Part shown: positions 15,821 to 24,737 of the stretch, one piece after another
How positions within the stretch are numbered: the stretch's first letter is position 1
Layout: every line of letters starts with the position of its first letter
From: Arthrobacter oryzae
GTDB taxonomy: Bacteria > Actinomycetota > Actinomycetes > Actinomycetales > Micrococcaceae
NCBI RefSeq assembly: GCF_003634095.1
Contig: NZ_RBIR01000007.1
Span: forward strand, 1 to 64,000
Reading direction: 5' to 3'
Length of the DNA stretch: 64,000 nucleotides
Translations under genes and position numbers: made by a program
The notes under the pieces: model-generated
Database searches by the model: none
What the model saw: only the letters and a program-made list of their open reading frames with translations
Told to the model about the DNA's origin: nothing

Positions 15821-18082
15821 TCAGGAGCTCCTCGCGGGGTGGCCGCTGGTTGCCGCTGGCTCGGCGGCTGGATCGGCTGTGGTGACGCGTCGGACGGCCA
15901 GGAGCAGCCCGTGCTCCGGGTTCAGTACTGGCATCGGGAGCCCGGATTCCGCCAGGAAGCGGCCGGTCGCCTCGACGCCGCCCGCAAGCCATGCCGGGGG
16001 CGCCGTCTGCAGGAACGCCCGCCGGTCCTCGGGGGCAGGGTAGACCGCTTCCACCCGGTACCCGGCCTCGGGCAGCAGCCCGGGCAGGCTGATCCGGCCG
16101 GGGACTTCGGCGAACGAGGTCGCCACGGACACCAGGGCATAGAGTGCCTCGCCGCCGTCGTGGGATACGACGCCGTGGAGGCGGAGCGCCGGATCGGGCT
16201 CGTCGGCCCGCACCATGCGCCCGCTGTGCAGCAGCGGACGGTATTCCTTGAACAGCGCGATTGCCCGGGCAAGCTCGGCGCGCTCGGAATCGCCGAGGCC
16301 CCGGACATCCCATTCGAGGCCGAAGTGCCCGAACATCGCGGTGATGGCCCGGAAGGAGAGGTCGTGCGTTCTCGCGGTGGTGTGGCTGGTAGTGGGTCCG
16401 ATGTGTGAGCCGACGAGCTCCGGCGGGACCACCATGCCGGTCCAGCGCTGGATGGTCTGGCGTTCCAGGGCGTCGTTGCAGTCCGAACCCCAGACCCGGT
16501 CTGTGCGTTCCAGGATGCCGAGGTCCACGCGACCGCCCCCGGAAGAGCAGCTCTCGATCTCGACGCCGGGGTGGGCTTTGCGGAGCTCGTCCAGCAGCCG
16601 GTAAACGGCCCGGGTCTGCGCATGCACGGACGGGCGACCGGCGTGCCCCATTTCGGTCAGGTCCCGGTTCTGGTCCCACTTGAGGTAGGCGATGTTGTTG
16701 GCGCGCAGCAGGGCATCGAGCCGGTCGAAGATGTACTGCCACGCCTCCGGGTTGACCAGGTCCAGGACCTGCTGGTGCCGCCACTGCAAGGGCAGCCGGC
16801 TGCCCCCGGCGGTGCGGGGTGCCGGCCCGGCGATCCAGTCCGGGTGGTTGCGGGCCAGGTCCGAGTCTTCGTTGATCATTTCGGGTTCGACCCAGAGGCC
16901 GAATTCCATGCCGTGGCCGGTGACGGCGTCGATCAGCGGGGTCAGGCCCGCGGGCCACAGATCATCGTCGACGTACCAGTCGCCGAGGCCCGCATGGTCG
17001 CTGCGCCGGCCGCGGAACCAGCCGTCGTCAAGAACGTAGCGTTCCACGCCCAGCCGGGCGGCGGCATCGGCGAGCTCCAGCAGCACCGGCAACCGGTGGT
17101 CGAAGTACACCGCCTCCCAGACGTTCAGGACCACGGGACGGGCCTTGCCGGACCGCGCGCCGGGGTGGTGCGGGCGCCCGCGGAACCAGGCATAGAACGC
17201 ATCGCTGATGCCGTCCAGCCCGGCGGCCGAGTACGCCGCGAACAGCCACGGCGTCTCGTAGCTGGCGCTCGCGGCGAGGGTGATTTCGCCGGTTCCCAGC
17301 AGTTCCGAGGCGCCGATGACCGTCCGGCCGTCGGCGGCGGCATCCACGAAGCTCTCGTGATTGCCGCTCCAGCCCAGATGCACGGCCCAGACCTGCCCGT
17401 GGCGGTTGCCGAAGCCGGGGGTGCCGGCCGCGAGCAGGAGCGAGGAATCATGGCCCGTCCGGCCGTGCCGCCCCGAACGTACCCACGTACCCTGGCGCAG
17501 CGGCAGGCGCTGCGGATGGGACTCCCGGCACCAGCGGCCGGTCAGGTCCAGGATCTCTGTCGCGGCGCGGCCCACCGGCAGCACGGCCGCGAGCTCGTCA
17601 AGGCTGTAGGAGCCGTCTCCGTCGTTGTCGAGCCGGTGGCGAAGCTGGAGCAGCCCGCCGTCGTGGATCCGGATCTCCGTGCGGACGGTGACCCCCGCTT
17701 CGGCGTCGGCCTGGGTGATGACGGCCGAGCAGTCCTCCCCGCCGGAACGCTCGACATTCACGACGCGAAGGCGAGCCGAGAACGCCTCGCCGTTGCGGTG
17801 GCCGCGGAGACCCGGCCGGCCGCGCCAGCCCGAGGACGCCTGCGGGATCAGCCCCAGCGTGACCGGAACGTCGAGGGCAGAGTGCGGCACGGGGTCGCCC
17901 AGCAGCGAAAGATCGGGCAGGGCCGGGCCGAGGTCGGCACCGAAGTGCAGCATGGCGGGCTCGCCGGTACTGAAATCGATGAGCAGCGACGTTCCGCCAC
18001 GGCGCAGGTAGAGGGGCTCTCCGTGGAGGGCGCCCAGCGGGGACGCGGTCTCGGCAGCAAGTGTGAGGTCCGGGTTGGTCAC
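15821..18082 (-). CDS. Alpha-galactosidase, GH36 family
   Basis: This 753-residue cytoplasmic retaining alpha-galactosidase would hydrolyse melibiose, raffinose-type sugars and similar alpha-1,6-galactosides. GH36 signatures are clear: LDDGWFRGRR near 350, FGLWVEPEMIN near 395, the nucleophile Asp in YLKWDQNRD (about 469), and the acid/base Asp in WGSDCNDALERQ (about 534). The frame is open much further upstream, but the GTG at 18082 has a GGAG seven bases before it and starts the family N-terminus. No signal peptide is seen, so the substrate must be imported by the neighbouring ABC transporter. Confidence 0.93.
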   Translation of the reverse strand: MTNPDLTLAAETASPLGALHGEPLYLRRGGTSLLIDFSTGEPAMLHFGADLGPALPDLSLLGDPVPHSALDVPVTLGLIPQASSGWRGRPGLRGHRNGEAFSARLRVVNVERSGGEDCSAVITQADAEAGVTVRTEIRIHDGGLLQLRHRLDNDGDGSYSLDELAAVLPVGRAATEILDLTGRWCRESHPQRLPLRQGTWVRSGRHGRTGHDSSLLLAAGTPGFGNRHGQVWAVHLGWSGNHESFVDAAADGRTVIGASELLGTGEITLAASASYETPWLFAAYSAAGLDGISDAFYAWFRGRPHHPGARSGKARPVVLNVWEAVYFDHRLPVLLELADAAARLGVERYVLDDGWFRGRRSDHAGLGDWYVDDDLWPAGLTPLIDAVTGHGMEFGLWVEPEMINEDSDLARNHPDWIAGPAPRTAGGSRLPLQWRHQQVLDLVNPEAWQYIFDRLDALLRANNIAYLKWDQNRDLTEMGHAGRPSVHAQTRAVYRLLDELRKAHPGVEIESCSSGGGRVDLGILERTDRVWGSDCNDALERQTIQRWTGMVVPPELVGSHIGPTTSHTTARTHDLSFRAITAMFGHFGLEWDVRGLGDSERAELARAIALFKEYRPLLHSGRMVRADEPDPALRLHGVVSHDGGEALYALVSVATSFAEVPGRISLPGLLPEAGYRVEAVYPAPEDRRAFLQTAPPAWLAGGVEATGRFLAESGLPMPVLNPEHGLLLAVRRVTTADPAAEPAATSGHPARSS

Positions 18083-18128
18083 GGTAGCTCCAGGCGTAGG
18101 GGTTTGCAGGTGGGCGGGAATGTTCCGG

Positions 18129-18959
18129 TCAGCCTGAGGCGGCGCCGTGGGCAGGGGCAGGGACCGGGGCGGTGCCGCGCGGGACACCGCCGGTGGGGGC
18201 AAGCCGGAGCCGCCCGACGCGCTCGCCGAGGATACGCCGGGCCTCACCGCCCAGGAGGTCGTCGCTGATGAGCTCATCGGCATCTTCGAGGCTGGCGATG
18301 GTGCTGATGCCGAGCGTGCCCCACTTTGTGTGGTCCGCCAGCACCACCACCCGGCGGGCCGCGCTAACGAAGGCCCGGTCGGTTTCGGCTTCCAGCACGT
18401 TCGGCGTCGTGAATCCGGCGTCGGCATCCACGCCGTGGACGCCAAGGAACAGCACGTCCAGGTGCAGCTGCCTGAGCGAGGACGTGGCCAGCGGCCCGAC
18501 GAGCGCATCGGAGGGCGTGCGCTCGCCGCCGGTCAGGATCACCGTGGACGGGGAGGAACTCTGGTGGAAGACGTCGGCGATCCGCACCGAGTTGGTGACC
18601 ACGGTGATCCGCGGACCGGCGGACAGCAGCTGGGCCAGCGCCCACGTGGTGGTGCCGGCGCTCAGCCCCACCGCCATGCCCTCGCGCACCTGCGCGGCCG
18701 CCTCGTGCGCAATGGCCATCTTCTCGTCCTTGAGTTGGGTCACCTTCAGCTCGAAGCCAGGCTCGTGGGTGCTGGCTCCGCCCGGCAATTTGGCCCCGCC
18801 GTGGATCTTCTCCACCGCGCCCGCCGCGTCCAGGGCCTCGATGTCCCGCCGCACGGTCATCAGCGAGACGCCGAGCATCTTGGCGAGGTCCGCGACGCGG
18901 ACGATCCGTTCTCGCTGGACCTCCGCGAGGATGGCGGAATGACGGGCTGCGGCTAGCAT
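18129..18959 (-). CDS. DeoR family transcriptional regulator
   Basis: This 276-residue sugar-responsive regulator has an N-terminal winged HTH (about 6-60, with VRVADLAKMLGVSLMTVRRDI) and a C-terminal DeoRC sensor domain of the phosphosugar isomerase-like fold (about 75-235, including GLSAGTTTWALAQLL). A proline/alanine-rich tail follows. It sits inside the galactoside operon between the beta- and alpha-galactosidase genes, so it most likely represses this operon and responds to a sugar phosphate such as galactose-1-phosphate or a derivative. That ligand is inference. Candidate operators are the GTTCCTT repeats at the operon promoter. Confidence 0.9.
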   Translation of the reverse strand: MLAAARHSAILAEVQRERIVRVADLAKMLGVSLMTVRRDIEALDAAGAVEKIHGGAKLPGGASTHEPGFELKVTQLKDEKMAIAHEAAAQVREGMAVGLSAGTTTWALAQLLSAGPRITVVTNSVRIADVFHQSSSPSTVILTGGERTPSDALVGPLATSSLRQLHLDVLFLGVHGVDADAGFTTPNVLEAETDRAFVSAARRVVVLADHTKWGTLGISTIASLEDADELISDDLLGGEARRILGERVGRLRLAPTGGVPRGTAPVPAPAHGAASG

Positions 18960-18968
18960 GTGGAGTCC

Positions 18969-21110
18969 TTACAGGCTTGAGTGGGTTGGAAGGCTTGACT
19001 GGTTGGAATGGGCGGCGGACGTGCCGACCAGTTGGGCGGCACGCGAACGGACGACGGCGACAGCACCGGCCGCGAGGCCGAGTCCGCCGTCGAGCTCGGC
19101 GCCGGTGAGAAGATCAACGCCCGCCAGCGGCAGCCGGACGTCGTGCGCCCCGTGGTTGATGCAGAATGTCCAGTCGGTTCCGTCCTTGATGCGCCGGGCA
19201 ACTTCCACGTCGGCCGGCAGATCCGGAACCAGCGGCTCCACCCCGGCGTCGGCACAAACGACCGTGAGCAGTTCGCCCAGGCCCTCGGGTGCGAGCGTCG
19301 TGGCCACATAGTAGGAACGGCCGCTTCCGGCCCGGTTGCGGGTGACGGCGGGAGAACCGGCAGCCGGGCCCTCGGCGACGGCCGCAAGGACCTCGGCAGT
19401 GGTGGCCAGCCCCAGTTCGTTCCAGCAGGTGCCGGGGCCGAAGCTGCTGAGCTGGACGCGTTCTCCGGCACGCAGCGGAAAGAACTCTTCCATCTTCACG
19501 CCCAGTAGCGTGCTGAACGCGCCGGGGTAGCCGCCGAGCCTGATGTGGTCATTTTCGTCCACGATACCGGAGAAATACGTCACCACGAGGTGGCCGCCGG
19601 CGCGCACGTACGCGTCCAGGTTTGCGGCCCCGGCATCGGTCACGAGGTACTGCATGGGTGCGACGACCAGCCGGTAGCCGGAGAGGTCCTCGGTGCTTTG
19701 GCGGAAGTCCGTGGGGATCCCGGCCCGGTAGAAGGCATCATGCCAGCGACGGGTCTCCGCGACGGCCGAGGCATCCACGCTCGGGTGCGAGTCCAGCTCG
19801 GAGGCCCAGCGCGCGTCGGTGTCGTGGAGGATGGCGACGTCCACCCGGCCGGAGGCGCCAGTGACCACCGAGCCGCTGACTTCGGCCAGGCTGCGCAGCG
19901 CCTGGCCCAGCTGGACCACTTCGCGCCAGATCTTCGTCTCCGTGCCGGCGTGCGGCAGCAGTCCGGAGTGGAACTTCTCGGCGCCGGCACGCGAGGCCCG
20001 CCACTGGAAGAACAGCGCGCCGTCGGCGCCGCGGGCAACGTGCTGCAGGGAATTGCGCAGCATCTCGCCGGGGGCCTTGGCGATGTTGCGCGGCTGCCAG
20101 TTGACCGCCGACGTGGAATGTTCCATCAGCAGCCACGGCTTGCCCTTGGCCCAGCCCCGGGTGAGGTCCGCTGTGGCCGCGAGTTCCTGGAAGTTCCGCG
20201 GGTCCTCGGCGATGAGGTAGTGGTCGTTGGAGACCACGTCCATCTCCTCGGACCAGCGCCAGTAGTCCACCGGCTGGTGCAGACCCATGTTGAAGCCCAT
20301 AAAGTTGGTGGTTACGGGATGGTCCGAGTGCGAGCGGATGATCGCGGCCTCCGCCTTGTAGCATTCGAGCAGCTCATCGGAGGAATAGCGGGCGAAGTCC
20401 AGCTGCTGGGTCGGGTTAACCCACGTCCCGGAGGTCCGCGGGGGCAGGATTTCATCCCAGGCCGAGTAGCGCTGGGACCAGAAGGCGGTGCCCCACGCGG
20501 CATTGAGCGCCTCGAGGCTGCCATACCGGTGTTCGAGCCAGCGACGGAACCCGGCGGCCGCGCCGTCGGAGAAGTCCGGCTGGTTGTGGCAGCCGTATTC
20601 GTTGTGCACATGCCACATGACGACGGCGGGATGGTCCTTGTAGCGGGCGGCGATCTGCTCGGTCAGGGCAGCTGCGGCACGACGGTAGTCGGGGCTTGAG
20701 GCGGCGAAAGCCTGCCGCGAACCGTAACTGTGCCGCACGCCGTCGGCCGTTACCGGCAGCGACCGGGGGTACTTGTGGCTGAACCACGGCGGCGGGGAGG
20801 CCGTGGCGTTCGCCAGGTCCACCCGGATGCCGTTGGCGTGCAACAGGTCCAGGACCCGGTCCAGCCAGCCGAACTCGTAGACACCCTCGGCCGGTTCCAG
20901 CAGTGACCAGCTGAAGATGCCCACGCTGACCAAATTGACGCCGGCCTCGCGCATCAGCCGGACGTCCTCGTCCCACGTCTCCTCCGGCCACTGCTCGGGG
21001 TTGTAGTCGCCGCCGAAGGCCAGCATCGGCGAGCCCTCGGAGCCGAGCCGGGCGGTGATGTAGTCCATGGCTGAGGTATTGGGGTTGGTGTCGTTGACGT
21101 TGTTGTCCAC
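18969..21110 (-). CDS. Beta-galactosidase, GH42 family
   Basis: This 713-residue retaining beta-galactosidase has the three GH42 domains: a TIM barrel (about 25-400), a trimerisation domain (about 410-620) and a small beta domain. The acid/base Glu is in HVHNEYGC (about 170) and the nucleophile Glu in LLMEHSTSAVNW (about 328). No signal peptide is present, so it acts in the cytoplasm on imported galacto-oligosaccharides or lactose. The start is a GTG with AAGGA five bases upstream, located in the last codons of the permease gene; only two bases separate the genes. It ends 9 bases before the DeoR start. Confidence 0.94.
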   Translation of the reverse strand: MDNNVNDTNPNTSAMDYITARLGSEGSPMLAFGGDYNPEQWPEETWDEDVRLMREAGVNLVSVGIFSWSLLEPAEGVYEFGWLDRVLDLLHANGIRVDLANATASPPPWFSHKYPRSLPVTADGVRHSYGSRQAFAASSPDYRRAAAALTEQIAARYKDHPAVVMWHVHNEYGCHNQPDFSDGAAAGFRRWLEHRYGSLEALNAAWGTAFWSQRYSAWDEILPPRTSGTWVNPTQQLDFARYSSDELLECYKAEAAIIRSHSDHPVTTNFMGFNMGLHQPVDYWRWSEEMDVVSNDHYLIAEDPRNFQELAATADLTRGWAKGKPWLLMEHSTSAVNWQPRNIAKAPGEMLRNSLQHVARGADGALFFQWRASRAGAEKFHSGLLPHAGTETKIWREVVQLGQALRSLAEVSGSVVTGASGRVDVAILHDTDARWASELDSHPSVDASAVAETRRWHDAFYRAGIPTDFRQSTEDLSGYRLVVAPMQYLVTDAGAANLDAYVRAGGHLVVTYFSGIVDENDHIRLGGYPGAFSTLLGVKMEEFFPLRAGERVQLSSFGPGTCWNELGLATTAEVLAAVAEGPAAGSPAVTRNRAGSGRSYYVATTLAPEGLGELLTVVCADAGVEPLVPDLPADVEVARRIKDGTDWTFCINHGAHDVRLPLAGVDLLTGAELDGGLGLAAGAVAVVRSRAAQLVGTSAAHSNQSSLPTHSSL

Positions 21111-21112
21111 GT

Positions 21113-22081
21113 TTATCCTTTGCTGGAGCCGAGGGTCAGGCCCGCTACGAAATGCCGCTGCAGGAGCAGGTAGATGACCAGGGCCGGGACGGCGGTGATC
21201 ATGGCGCCGGCGGCGATCAGGTTGTAATTGGAGAGGAACTGGCCCTGGAGGTTGTTGATGGCGGTGGTGACCGGAAGGCGGTCACCGCTTTGGATGAACA
21301 ACAGCGGCCAGAAGAAGTCGTTGTATATGAAGATCACCTCGAGGGTGCCCATCGCGGCCAGGGCCGGGCGGCACAGCGGCAGGATGATGTCCCAGTACTG
21401 GCGCCAGACGCCGGCCCCGTCCACCAGGGCCGCCTCGGTCAGTTCGGGCGACAGCGCCTTCATGTAGTTGGAGAGCACGAAGGTCACGAAGCCGATCTGG
21501 AAGGCGGTGTCCACCGCGATCACGCTGATATAGGTGTTGAGCAGATTCCCGGAATCGCTGAGCGCGTACGGCAGCTCGAAGTGCTTGAACATTTCAAAAA
21601 GCGGCGCCGCGAGCACCTGCGGGGGCAGCAGGTTTCCTGCGGTGAACATGATCAGCAGGGTGATGTTGAACTTCCAGTTCACCCGGCTGACAGCGAACGC
21701 CATCATGGAGGCGAAGAAGAGGATCAGGAACACGGACGGGACCGTGATGAGCACGGAATTCCAGAACAGCTGGGAAAAACCGCCCTGCGTCCAGGCCTGC
21801 GTGAAGTTGTCGAAGTTGAAGGCGCCTCCGGTGCTGAAGTAGCCGTACTTGTCCGTGTCCGCCTTGGGCCGCAGGGCGGTGAAAATGGCCCAGCCGAGGG
21901 GGACCAGCCAAATGGCCGCCATGACGATCAGGAAGACGTGGGTGCCGTAGTGCCGCCTGCCCTGCTTGTTGTTGGCCGGCCGGCCCGGACGGTGGCCGGT
22001 CCTGCCCGGGCCGAAGCCGGGCTGGCCGGTGGCCACCGGGCTCCCGGCCGCGGCGGCATCGGTTGGATGGGCGATGCTCAT
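21113..22081 (-). CDS. Carbohydrate ABC transporter permease (MalG type)
   Basis: This 322-residue inner-membrane protein has six predicted helices and the ATPase-contacting EAA loop EAALVDGAGVWRQYWDIILP near 215. The N-terminal 40 residues are Gly/Pro/Arg-rich and cytoplasmic. It pairs with the MalF-type permease, overlapping it by four bases (ATGA), and with the lipoprotein at 23158-24471. The importer probably takes up galactosides, judging from the enzymes downstream. No ATPase gene is present in the cluster, as is usual for actinobacterial sugar importers that share one MsiK-type ATPase. Confidence 0.92.
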   Translation of the reverse strand: MSIAHPTDAAAAGSPVATGQPGFGPGRTGHRPGRPANNKQGRRHYGTHVFLIVMAAIWLVPLGWAIFTALRPKADTDKYGYFSTGGAFNFDNFTQAWTQGGFSQLFWNSVLITVPSVFLILFFASMMAFAVSRVNWKFNITLLIMFTAGNLLPPQVLAAPLFEMFKHFELPYALSDSGNLLNTYISVIAVDTAFQIGFVTFVLSNYMKALSPELTEAALVDGAGVWRQYWDIILPLCRPALAAMGTLEVIFIYNDFFWPLLFIQSGDRLPVTTAINNLQGQFLSNYNLIAAGAMITAVPALVIYLLLQRHFVAGLTLGSSKG

Positions 22082-23028
22082 GCCTCTTTGTCCTTTCCGA
22101 ACGCACGGGACAGATAGAAGGTAATCGGGATCAGCGAGATGACGAGCAGGATGACGGCCAGTGCCGAGCCGATCCCGATCACCTGTCCCTCGCCCACCAG
22201 GTTCTGGATGACCAAGGCGCTGATTAGTTCGAGGCCGTTGGTGCCGCGGTTGATCACGTAGACGATGTCGAACGCCCGTAGGGATTCGATGACGGTGATG
22301 ACGATGATGATGACGTTGACCGGCCGCATGGCCGGGAAGATCACCCGGAAGAAGGTCTGAGTCGCGCTGGCGCCGTCAATCTGGGCCGCCTCACGCAGGG
22401 TGGGGTCCACTCCCTTGAGTCCGGCCAAGTACAAGATCATGACGTAGCCGGCGTGCCGCCAAGTGGCGGCGAAGAGGGCTGCCCAGATGTTGACCCCTGA
22501 ATCCCCGAACCAGTCCACGGCCTGGGGCGTGCCAGCGGTTCCAAGGAGGAAGTTCAAGAGGCCGCTGTCCCGGTTGTAGAACAGCTGCCAGATGATCCCG
22601 ATCAGGGCCAGGGAGAGCATCACGGGGGCGAAGAAGATGCTCTGGTAGATCCTGGTGCCGCGGATGTTCTGGTCCAGGAGCACCGCCAGCAGCAGCCCCA
22701 GCGGCGTGGCGACCAGGGCCAGGAACGCCAGCCAGAGGACGTTGTGCTGCACGGCGGGCCAAAATGGCGGGTAGTCATGGGCGACGAACTGGTAATTCTC
22801 TGCGCCGGCGGGTTTGATGTCGGTCAGCTCCAGCCCGTTCCAGCGGGCGAAGGACAGCCCGACCGACATGAGGGTGGGAATCCAGACCAGGACGAGCTGG
22901 ATCAGCGTGGGGATGCCCACCATCATGCCGAGCACCACTTTGTCGCGGCGGGACAGCCGCCGAACCCGCCGCGCGGGAGCGGCAACTGCCTTGCGCCCCC
23001 GCGCCGACGGATTGGTAGAGACACTCAT
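22078..23028 (-). CDS. Sugar ABC transporter permease (MalF type)
   Basis: This 316-residue membrane protein has six helices and the EAA loop EAAQIDGASATQTFFRVIFP near 215. The frame stays open upstream to 23091, but the ATG at 23028 has AAGGAA eight bases before it. The extra upstream residues would be translated from a short tandem repeat, so they were left out. It forms a heterodimer with the MalG-type permease encoded by the next, overlapping gene. Confidence 0.92.
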   Translation of the reverse strand: MSVSTNPSARGRKAVAAPARRVRRLSRRDKVVLGMMVGIPTLIQLVLVWIPTLMSVGLSFARWNGLELTDIKPAGAENYQFVAHDYPPFWPAVQHNVLWLAFLALVATPLGLLLAVLLDQNIRGTRIYQSIFFAPVMLSLALIGIIWQLFYNRDSGLLNFLLGTAGTPQAVDWFGDSGVNIWAALFAATWRHAGYVMILYLAGLKGVDPTLREAAQIDGASATQTFFRVIFPAMRPVNVIIIVITVIESLRAFDIVYVINRGTNGLELISALVIQNLVGEGQVIGIGSALAVILLVISLIPITFYLSRAFGKDKEA

Positions 23029-23043
23029 GAAGATTCCTTGCCT

Positions 23044-23088
23044 TGGGAAATGCTGTGGGAAATGCCGGGGAAACGCCGGGGAAACGCG
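23044..23088. repeat. Four-copy 11-bp imperfect tandem repeat
   Basis: The unit is close to GGGGAAACGCC/TGGGAAATGCC; copies start at 23044, 23056, 23067 and 23078. A similar TTGGAAATGCGG lies near 23134. The repeat fills the 129-base gap between the solute-binding protein gene and the first permease gene, in the leader of the permease. Confidence 0.75.
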
Positions 23089-23157
23089 CATCGGATCTGC
23101 GCTGGGGAGATAAGCCCCCGGGAATATTGGGCTTTGGAAATGCGGTGGCGTGCGTCG

Positions 23158-24471
23158 TTACTGGGCGGCGTAGAGGGACTTGGCCTGCGCCTCCAGGTTC
23201 TTCACGTCGACGGTGCCGTCCTTGATGAACGTCTGCAGGGCCGGGATCATCACGTTGTTGGCCATGGCCGGCAGGGCATCGCGGTCGAAGAACTGGCTGA
23301 TGTTCTTGGCGCCGCTGATGGCCTCCGCCAGCTTCTTGTTCAGCGGCGTGAACTTTGAGGTGTCCGTGCCCTTGGCCGTGGCGATGTTGGACGAATCAAC
23401 CGAGGCGTACACGTCCTGCCCTTCAGGGGTGCCGACGTAGGCCAGGAAATCCCTGGCGGACTGGTTCTGGCCGCCCTTCTTGGAGAGCAGGAGGCCGTCG
23501 ATGGGAGCCTCGATCGAGTCCCGGCCTTCCACCGCGACCTCGGGGAACGGGAAGAAGTCGATGTCGTCGGCGACCGCCTTGTCCGTGTACTGCTGGGTGA
23601 GGAAAGAACCGAGCAGGTACATCCCCGACTTCTTGTCTGCGAGGGACTTCGCGGAGTCCTGCCAGGTCATGCCGAGGGCGTTCGGGTTCTGGTACGGCAG
23701 GAGAGCCTTCCAGGTGTCGAAGACATCGCTGACCTTCTTCTGGTCCCAGCTTTCTTTGTGCGCGGTGAGGTCCATGTGGAACTGGTAACCGTTCAGCCGC
23801 ATGTTCAGGTAGTCGAACGTGCCCATGGCGGGCCAGCCGTCCTTGTCCGCAAACTCAATGGGGATCAACCCGTCGGCCTTCATCTTGGTGCAGAGCGCCT
23901 TCAGCTCATCGAACGTCGTGGGGACGGCATACCCCTTCGCCGCCCAGAGGCTCTTCCGGTAGAAGAAGCCCCACGGGTAGTTGTAGTTGGGGATCAGGTA
24001 CATCTTGCCGTCCGCGCCCGTCGAAGCCTTTTTCAGGGCGTCGGAGAAGTTTCCACCGACCTTTTCCCAGACGTCGTCGATCGGGGCGAGCAGTCCCTTG
24101 CCGGCGTAGTACTGCATGCGGTAGCCCGCGAACCAGGTGAAAGCATCGTCCGGGCTGCCCTGGAGATAGGTGTTAATCTTGTTCTGGAAGTCGTTGTGGG
24201 CCACCACATTGGTGGTGATTTTGACGCCGGACTTCTTCTCGAAGGCGTCCGTCACTGCCTTGTATGCGGCCTTGGGAACCTCATCGGAGGATCCGGAGCC
24301 GAAGGTGGCCGTCTTCGCCCCGCTGCCGGCAGCGCTGCCGCCCGTGCAGGCTGAAAGCAGTGGAATGCCGGCCATCGCGACTGCTCCGGCACCGAATGTC
24401 TTCAGTAGCGTCCTCCGGTCCCACCCGCCTTGGCTGGAGGCCCGGAGCAGTGCGTCTTCATGCATGGTCAT
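23158..24471 (-). CDS. Extracellular sugar-binding lipoprotein (ABC transporter)
   Basis: This 437-residue family 1 solute-binding protein captures the sugar outside the cell and passes it to the two permeases encoded next. The N-terminus has an RR pair followed by a hydrophobic stretch and a lipobox, LLSAC (about 38-42), so it may be exported by Tat and then lipidated. The body begins around SDEVPKAAYKAVTDAFEKKSG and has the usual two-lobe pattern. AAAGGAG precedes the ATG. It is the first gene of the galactoside operon, with a strong promoter upstream. The 129-base gap to the permease may allow a higher level of the binding protein. Confidence 0.92.
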   Translation of the reverse strand: MTMHEDALLRASSQGGWDRRTLLKTFGAGAVAMAGIPLLSACTGGSAAGSGAKTATFGSGSSDEVPKAAYKAVTDAFEKKSGVKITTNVVAHNDFQNKINTYLQGSPDDAFTWFAGYRMQYYAGKGLLAPIDDVWEKVGGNFSDALKKASTGADGKMYLIPNYNYPWGFFYRKSLWAAKGYAVPTTFDELKALCTKMKADGLIPIEFADKDGWPAMGTFDYLNMRLNGYQFHMDLTAHKESWDQKKVSDVFDTWKALLPYQNPNALGMTWQDSAKSLADKKSGMYLLGSFLTQQYTDKAVADDIDFFPFPEVAVEGRDSIEAPIDGLLLSKKGGQNQSARDFLAYVGTPEGQDVYASVDSSNIATAKGTDTSKFTPLNKKLAEAISGAKNISQFFDRDALPAMANNVMIPALQTFIKDGTVDVKNLEAQAKSLYAAQ

Positions 24472-24524
24472 AATTTCTCCTTTGAAATACGGCGGGTGAC
24501 GTGAAGCAGATCACATACTTAGAT

Positions 24525-24552
24525 ATCATAATCGCACAATAAGGAACGTCAA
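24525..24552 (-). promoter_or_regulatory. Promoter of the galactoside operon
   Basis: In the minus direction TTGACG (24552-24547) and TATGAT (24530-24525) lie 16 bases apart, each one base from the sigma-A consensus. This is the best-matching promoter in the window. The leader to the ATG at 24471 is about 45 bases and carries AAAGGAG. Confidence 0.75.
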
Positions 24553-24570
24553 GTAGCAAAAAGGAACATT
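24537..24570 (-). promoter_or_regulatory. Candidate DeoR-type operator, two direct repeats
   Basis: GTTCCTT occurs twice in the minus direction (24547-24541 and 24567-24561), exactly 20 bases apart, so both lie on one face of the helix. One copy overlaps the -35 element and the other lies just upstream. The DeoR-family regulator of the same operon is the obvious candidate ligand. Confidence 0.5.
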
Positions 24571-24737
24571 AGGGAGAGTTGGGCCCGCGCGGCATCCGGA
24601 GCCGGGTCCGCCGGCTCCTTCCGTTGACTTCGCGCCGGTGCGCTCTTAGCGTTAAGGCCCTCAGGACGCCGACGTGGTCCGCCGGCAGGCGGTGGCGCCC
24701 GGATCCGCGGATACATGGCGAAAACCCAGGTGCACCC

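Noticed and set aside
18083..18508. N-terminal extension of the alpha-galactosidase
   Set aside because: The extra residues lie opposite or across the DeoR gene and look like shadow sequence. The GTG at 18082 has a ribosome binding site and starts the family N-terminus.
23044..23088. Short tandem repeat considered as a CRISPR array
   Set aside because: Units are 11 bases without spacers, and no cas gene is present. The same reasoning excludes the repeats at 5568, 35013 and 41584.
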